Below are positions 5,014 through 8,585 of a DNA stretch of 8,585 nt, piece after piece (the first letter of the stretch is position 1; each line of letters opens with the position of its first letter). The stretch comes from Thermoplasmata archaeon (GTDB lineage: Archaea; Thermoplasmatota; Thermoplasmata; Lutacidiplasmatales; UBA184), in the NCBI GenBank assembly GCA_030038885.1, contig JASHQY010000176.1, positions 1 through 8,585 of the forward strand, in the 5' to 3' direction. The notes under the pieces were generated by a model. That model had not been told where the DNA came from and ran no database searches. It worked only from the letters and a program-made list of their open reading frames with translations. The position numbers and the translations under genes were made by a program.

Positions 5014-6446
5014 TCGCGATCGCCCCGTCGTTCTGGCTGTTCCTCCTCCTCATCGCCCCGTCGGCGGCCGCGATCCTCTCGCTCGTGCCGAACGCGCGCG
5101 TCAGCGAAGGGGTCGCCCGGGCGGGCGCGCTGATCGCGTTCGCGGCGGCGATCGCGGTCCTCGTGACCAACGCGTCCGGGGCGTGGGGGCCGTACCTGGG
5201 CCTCGACTCGCTGAGCGACGTCTTCCTGTTCATGGTCACCGGGATCTACGTGACGTCGATCTGGTACTCCCGCGTCTACTTCCGCGCGCTCTCCCGGCCG
5301 TTCCTCACGGCCCAGGTCTACTACGCGCTCCTGAGCGCGTTCGCGTTCGCGATGATCTTCGTCCTGGTCGTCACCGACCTCGGCCTGATGTGGATCGGGG
5401 TCGAGGCCACGACGGTCACGAGCGCCCTGTTGATCATCCTCGAGCGCAAGCCCGAGAGCGTCGAGTCCGCGTGGCGCTACACCCTGATCGCCTCGGCCGG
5501 CCTCACGATTGCGCTCTTCGCGCTCCTGGTCCTCTACACCGCGACCGGGACGCTCAACATCTACCAGCTGGCCGCGAACCCGCCCGCGGTCACGCTGCCG
5601 ATCGAGATGGCGGTCGCGCTCGCGCTCGTGGGCTACGGCACGAAGGTCGGCCTCTTCCCGATGCACTCGTGGCTTCCCGACGCCCACTCCGAGGCGCCGT
5701 CGCCGGTCTCCGCGATGTTCTCCGGCGTCCTGTTGCCGGCCGCCCTCTACGCGTTCCTGCGGGTCTACCGGGTGTTGCCGACGCCGGCACCGGCGGTGGT
5801 CTCGGACCTCGTGATCGCTTTCGGGGCCGCGACCGCGCTCGTCGCGGCGTTCCTGATCCAGCACCAGCGCTCGTTCAAGCGGCTGTTCGCGTACTCGAGC
5901 ATGGAGGTCATGGGCCTCGCGGTCATCGGGATCGGGGTCGGCGGCGTCGCGCTCTACGGGGCGCTGATCCTCCTGGTCGCGCACGCGTTCGCGAAGTCCG
6001 CCGCCTTCTACTGCGCCGGCAACGTCCTCCGCACGACCGGCACGAACCGGATCGACGAGATCCGCGACCTGCGCACGACCCTGCCCTGGACCAGCGGTGC
6101 CTGGGTCGTGTCGTCGGCCGCGGTGACCGGCGCCCCGCCGTTCGGCACGTTCCTCGGCGAGTTCCTGATCGTCGTCGGCGCGGTCGCGGTCGGCCTCGTG
6201 TGGGTGGCCGGCGTCGTGGTCGTGGCGGTCCTCGTCGCGTTCCTCGGCGTCAATTCCCAGGTCGGACGGATGGTGTTCGGGGAGGCCCGTGCCGGGACGA
6301 CCCTCGCCCCGCGCGAGCCCGATTCGGGGTGGGGGATCCCCTACCTCAACGCCGCGGTCGCGCTCGCGATCGGCGTCGCGGCGATCCCGTACCTCTCGGA
6401 CGCGCTCCGCAGCGCGGCCGTCTTCCTGGGGGGAGCCCTCCCGTGA
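5010..6446 (+). CDS. hyfF: HyfF/NuoM-N-like ion-translocating antiporter-type subunit
   Basis: This 478-residue polytopic membrane protein (about 14 spans) belongs to the Mrp-antiporter-like family that moves H+ or Na+ in complex I and membrane hydrogenases. The residues needed for translocation are present: E132 in MWIGVEATTVTSALLI (127-142); K212 in GYGTKVGLFPMHSWLPDAHS (208-227), the family signature; K290 in HQRSFKRLFAYSSMEVMG (285-302); and H325 and K329 in AHAFAKSAAFYCAGNVL (324-340). E384 lies in the GTFLGEFLIV segment (379-388). So the pump half appears functional. There is no long C-terminal lateral helix of the NuoL type, which fits HyfF. The ATG at 5010 overlaps the hyfE stop and has GGAGG at 4995-4999. 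In-frame starts within 5183 onward belong to another frame and are not relevant. It ends in GTGA, shared with the start of the large subunit gene. Confidence 0.93.
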   Translation: MIAIAPSFWLFLLLIAPSAAAILSLVPNARVSEGVARAGALIAFAAAIAVLVTNASGAWGPYLGLDSLSDVFLFMVTGIYVTSIWYSRVYFRALSRPFLTAQVYYALLSAFAFAMIFVLVVTDLGLMWIGVEATTVTSALLIILERKPESVESAWRYTLIASAGLTIALFALLVLYTATGTLNIYQLAANPPAVTLPIEMAVALALVGYGTKVGLFPMHSWLPDAHSEAPSPVSAMFSGVLLPAALYAFLRVYRVLPTPAPAVVSDLVIAFGAATALVAAFLIQHQRSFKRLFAYSSMEVMGLAVIGIGVGGVALYGALILLVAHAFAKSAAFYCAGNVLRTTGTNRIDEIRDLRTTLPWTSGAWVVSSAAVTGAPPFGTFLGEFLIVVGAVAVGLVWVAGVVVVAVLVAFLGVNSQVGRMVFGEARAGTTLAPREPDSGWGIPYLNAAVALAIGVAAIPYLSDALRSAAVFLGGALP

Positions 6447-7762
6447 CGCGTCCCTCGTGGAGGGTCGAATCCGGGCCGCCGCGCCCCTCGACGGAGCGGG
6501 CGCTCGCCTACGCCCCCGAGGACGGCTCGTTCGCGCTCTACAACGACTACGCGGACGGGGTCGCCGTCCTGATCCCGTCGCTTCGGGCGGTGTCCGTGAC
6601 CGAGCCGTTCCCGATCTGGAGCGGGGCGTCCGCGCCCCCGGACGGACCGCACCCGCTCGGCCCGCGCACGAGCGTCAGCGGCTACGGGGTGTTCACGTTC
6701 CCGTACGGGCCGATCTCGCTCGGGGTCCCCGAATCCGGCAAGTTCGACGTGACGACGTACGGCGAGCGGGTCCTGAACCTCGCGCCGATGGGCGGGTTCA
6801 AGTCGCGGCGGATCCGCCGCGCGGTCGTCGGCCTCCCGATCGAGGACGCGGCCCTCCAGGTCGAGCGCATCGCGGGCAACTTCTCGGCGGCCCACGTCGC
6901 GGCGTTCCTCTCGGCCGCCGAGAGCGCCGAGCCGCACGAGGTCCCGACCGTCGAACTGTGGACCCGGGGGTTCGCCCAGGAGCTCCAGCGGATCTACAAC
7001 CACTTCCACGTGCTCGCGCGGGTCGCGGAGGCGGCGTCGCAGAACGTCGGCCTCGCCCAGACGCACGCGCTCGCCGAGGAGGTACTCCGGCTGGAGGGGA
7101 GGATCTTCGGGCACCGCTGGCTCTTCGGCGCGCTCCTGCCCCACGGTCCCCCGCGGCGGCTCGATCCGGCCCATCGGAAGGAGGTCTCGACCGAGCTCGT
7201 GCGGATCTCCGGGGAGTTCGAGCGGCTCTGGACGCTGTTCCTCGAGTCGCGCACGTTCATCGACCGGATCCAGTCGACGTGCCCCGTGAGCCGGGCGGAG
7301 GCGGTCCACTGGGGGGCCGTCGGCCCCACGCTGCGGGCCTCGGGCGTTCCCTGGGACGACCGGCTGCGGGTGCCGGTCCCGCCGTACGACGACCTCTTCG
7401 TCGCGCTCCCGCACGTCGCGGGCGGGGACGCTCTCGCACGCCTGACCGTCCGGATGGAGGAGGTCCGCGCGAGCCTCCTTCTGCTCGAGCAGATGATCGA
7501 CCGGTGGCCGACCTCGGCCGCCGCGTCGGCGCCGAACCCGCCGGTCGTCGAGGGGCGCGGGATCGGACGGACCGAGGCCCCGAGCGGGGACCTCGTTTAC
7601 GACGTCACCGTGCGGAGCGGGCGGGTCGCCTCGCTCGAGTTCCGGTCCCCGAGCGTCGCGAACTGGCCGGTGTTCGCGCTCGGGATGCGCAACGCGGTGT
7701 TCACGGACTTCCACTTCGCGCTCGAGAGCTTCGGGTTCGCGTTCGCCGAAACGGACGGGTGA
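6443..7762 (+). CDS. hyfG: HyfG/NuoD-like large subunit lacking all [NiFe] ligands (Ehr-type)
   Basis: The 439-residue product follows the [NiFe] hydrogenase large subunit/NuoD family. Landmarks are FPYGPISLGVPESGKFDV (86-103), YGERVLNLAPMGGFKSRRI (106-124), VERIAGNFSAAH (140-151), the helix ELQRIYNHFHVLARVAE (180-196) and the C-terminal ALESFGFAFAETDG (426-439). In active enzymes ERVCGIC and DPCxxCTER hold the Ni-Fe centre. Here the aligned positions are A144/F147 and A433/E436, so all four Cys are gone; the only Cys in the protein is C280. The usual His after GP is also missing (GPISL). The NuoC-like N-terminal domain of HycE/HyfG (about 170 residues) is absent; only about 85 residues precede the core. 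Start: GTG at 6443 overlapping the hyfF TGA, with a G-rich Shine-Dalgarno at 6428-6435. It probably docks with the small subunit on the cytoplasmic side, as in Ehr complexes; the reaction is unknown. The family call is strong and hydrogenase activity is very unlikely. Confidence 0.88.
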   Translation: MTRPSWRVESGPPRPSTERALAYAPEDGSFALYNDYADGVAVLIPSLRAVSVTEPFPIWSGASAPPDGPHPLGPRTSVSGYGVFTFPYGPISLGVPESGKFDVTTYGERVLNLAPMGGFKSRRIRRAVVGLPIEDAALQVERIAGNFSAAHVAAFLSAAESAEPHEVPTVELWTRGFAQELQRIYNHFHVLARVAEAASQNVGLAQTHALAEEVLRLEGRIFGHRWLFGALLPHGPPRRLDPAHRKEVSTELVRISGEFERLWTLFLESRTFIDRIQSTCPVSRAEAVHWGAVGPTLRASGVPWDDRLRVPVPPYDDLFVALPHVAGGDALARLTVRMEEVRASLLLLEQMIDRWPTSAAASAPNPPVVEGRGIGRTEAPSGDLVYDVTVRSGRVASLEFRSPSVANWPVFALGMRNAVFTDFHFALESFGFAFAETDG

Positions 7763-7767
7763 GGCCG

Positions 7768-8511
7768 ATGCCGAGCTGGATCGAGCAGTCGATCGCCCGC
7801 GGGATCCTGACGACCCGCTACCCTCACGCCCCCGCGAGCGACGCCGAGGTCCCGCTCACCGGGCGCGCCCCGGGGCCGAAGGACCCGGGCACGACGCCAC
7901 GGTCCGCGATCGATTCCTGCCCGGTCGGCGCGATCGCCGCGACCACGGTCGACCAGGGCAAGTGCATTCGCTGCGCCCGGTGCCTGGCGCGGGGGTTCGC
8001 GTTCGCCGGGAGCGTCGAGTCCGTCGCGCGCGCGCGCGCCGAGCTCAAGACCGGGCCCGGTGCGGTCCCGACGGCCGCCCGCCCCGTCCCGCTGGCCGAG
8101 TTCGGACGGTCGCTGCACGTCTTCCTGGTCGACGTCGGCAGCTGCAACGCCTGCAACTTGGAGGTGCTCGGGATCGCGAATCCGTTCTACGACTCCCAGC
8201 GCCTCGGGATCTTCTTCACGAACTCGCCCCGCCACGCGGACGTGCTGCTGGTCGTCGGGGTGCCGACGCCCGAGATGCGTGAGCCGGTCCTCCGGGCGTA
8301 CGACGCGATCCCGGCGCCGAAGGCGGTCGTCGCGGTCGGCGCGTGCCCGATCAGCGGCGGGGCGTTCGCCCGCAACCCCGGGCTCGTCGGCCCGCTCGAC
8401 GGGATCCTCCCGGTGGACGTCTACGTCGCGGGCTGCCCGCCGACCCCCGTCGCGATCCTGGACGCGATCCGCGCGGTCGCCGGTCGCGCGCGGCCCGCGG
8501 AGGAGGCCTGA
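7768..8511 (+). CDS. hyfI: Fusion of a one-cluster HyfH-like ferredoxin domain with a HyfI/NuoB small subunit
   Basis: The 247-residue protein combines two subunits normally encoded separately. Residues 1-85 are HyfH/NuoI-like: the N-terminal helix and SIARGILTTRYP (8-19) are typical, followed by C51-P and C66-x-x-C69-x-x-C72, the ligand set of one [4Fe-4S] cluster. Residues in the aligned positions of the second set (G41, P44, A47, and G76-F77 instead of Cys-Pro) cannot bind a cluster. After an Ala/Arg/Pro linker (about 86-110), residues about 114-240 are the NuoB/HyfI small subunit with all four proximal-cluster ligands: C126 and C129 in GSCNACNLE, C193 in GACPISGGAF and C223 in AGCPPTP. 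It should carry two [4Fe-4S] clusters in all and pass electrons toward the large subunit interface. It starts five bases after the hyfG stop. The fusion is real in this sequence: no stop or alternative start with a good ribosome site lies between the domains. Confidence 0.88.
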   Translation: MPSWIEQSIARGILTTRYPHAPASDAEVPLTGRAPGPKDPGTTPRSAIDSCPVGAIAATTVDQGKCIRCARCLARGFAFAGSVESVARARAELKTGPGAVPTAARPVPLAEFGRSLHVFLVDVGSCNACNLEVLGIANPFYDSQRLGIFFTNSPRHADVLLVVGVPTPEMREPVLRAYDAIPAPKAVVAVGACPISGGAFARNPGLVGPLDGILPVDVYVAGCPPTPVAILDAIRAVAGRARPAEEA

Positions 8512-8513
8512 CG

Positions 8514-8585
8514 ATGGACGTCCCCGGGGCGATCCTCACGGCCGCGGTCGTCGGGCTCTTCGCCGGCGCGCCGCTCGCGCTCGCC
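8514..8585 (+). CDS. Start of a further operon gene, probable membrane protein, truncated by the window
   Basis: An ATG two bases after the previous stop, with GGAGG at 8502-8506 (seven bases upstream), opens 24 codons to the window edge. The translation (MDVPGAILTAAVVGLFAGAP and on) is hydrophobic and looks like a first membrane span. The spacing shows it is the next gene of the same operon. In hyf-type clusters the missing members are HyfB (a second antiporter-like subunit) and HyfD-like proteins, so one of these is the likeliest identity, but 24 residues do not prove it. Confidence 0.6.
   Translation, partial: MDVPGAILTAAVVGLFAGAPLALA

Noticed and set aside
5183..6442. Extension of the large subunit frame upstream to 5183
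   Set aside because: The extra part reads Arg/Pro/Asp-rich sequence in the wrong frame of hyfF. The domain match begins after the GTG at 6443, which overlaps the hyfF stop in a typical coupled arrangement.
6443..8511. Calling the operon a functional [NiFe] formate hydrogenlyase or Ech/Mbh hydrogenase
   Set aside because: All four Ni-Fe ligands are missing from the large subunit, and no hydrogenase maturation gene is visible.
3406..8585. Calling the operon Fpo/Nuo complex I
   Set aside because: HyfE-type and HyfC-type signatures, gene order C-E-F-G-(H/I), the ILTTRYP-type HyfH N-terminus and the lack of separate NuoA/J/K genes in the visible part fit the hyf/Ehr branch better.
1..8585. CRISPR arrays, insertion sequences, rRNA or tRNA genes
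   Set aside because: No regularly spaced repeats, transposase motifs, terminal inverted repeats or structured RNA gene patterns were found on either strand.

Overview
This is a very G+C-rich archaeal segment. The archaeal assignment rests on a gene pair found only in Archaea among prokaryotes: RNA polymerase subunit Rpo7 (RpoE1) followed by the zinc-ribbon elongation factor Spt4 (RpoE2). A DUF359 (archaeal GTP-dependent dephospho-CoA kinase) gene follows them, which is a euryarchaeal-style order. Strong Shine-Dalgarno sites and ATGA/GTGA start-stop overlaps also fit. A high-GC member of the Thermoplasmatota or a related euryarchaeal lineage is my inference; the sequence alone does not fix the taxon.

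Layout. (1) Bases 1-1182: the end of rpo7, spt4 and the DUF359 gene, tightly overlapping on the + strand (transcription and coenzyme A synthesis). (2) 1127-1921, - strand: a two-domain YCII-like plus VOC/glyoxalase-fold protein whose 3' end overlaps the DUF359 gene tail to tail. (3) 1922-2052: a short AT-rich divergent promoter region with a perfect TTACA-N5-TGTAA inverted repeat. (4) 2053-2547: a small heat-shock protein (Hsp20), then a strong hairpin and a C-rich non-coding stretch. (5) 2882-3193: a small double-CxxC zinc-ribbon protein with a helical tail. (6) 3406 to the right edge: a tightly coupled operon resembling the hyf/hyc family (group 4 membrane [NiFe] hydrogenase and complex I relatives). 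It contains HyfC/NuoH-like, HyfE-like, HyfF-like (ion-pump subunit), HyfG/NuoD-like large subunit, a HyfH-HyfI fusion, and the first 24 codons of another, probably membrane, protein.

The most interesting content is the last operon. The large subunit aligns without gaps to the two [NiFe]-binding CxxC regions, but all four cysteine ligands are replaced (A144/F147 and A433/E436), so it cannot hold a normal [NiFe] centre. The fused ferredoxin/small subunit has lost exactly the four ligands of one [4Fe-4S] cluster and kept the four of the other, and it keeps all four ligands of the proximal NuoB-type cluster. The ion-translocating membrane subunits retain their key charged residues. This looks like an energy-converting hydrogenase-related (Ehr-type) complex: a redox-linked or otherwise driven ion pump without hydrogenase chemistry, whose substrate is unknown. 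The fused, half-cluster small subunit is an unusual variation.
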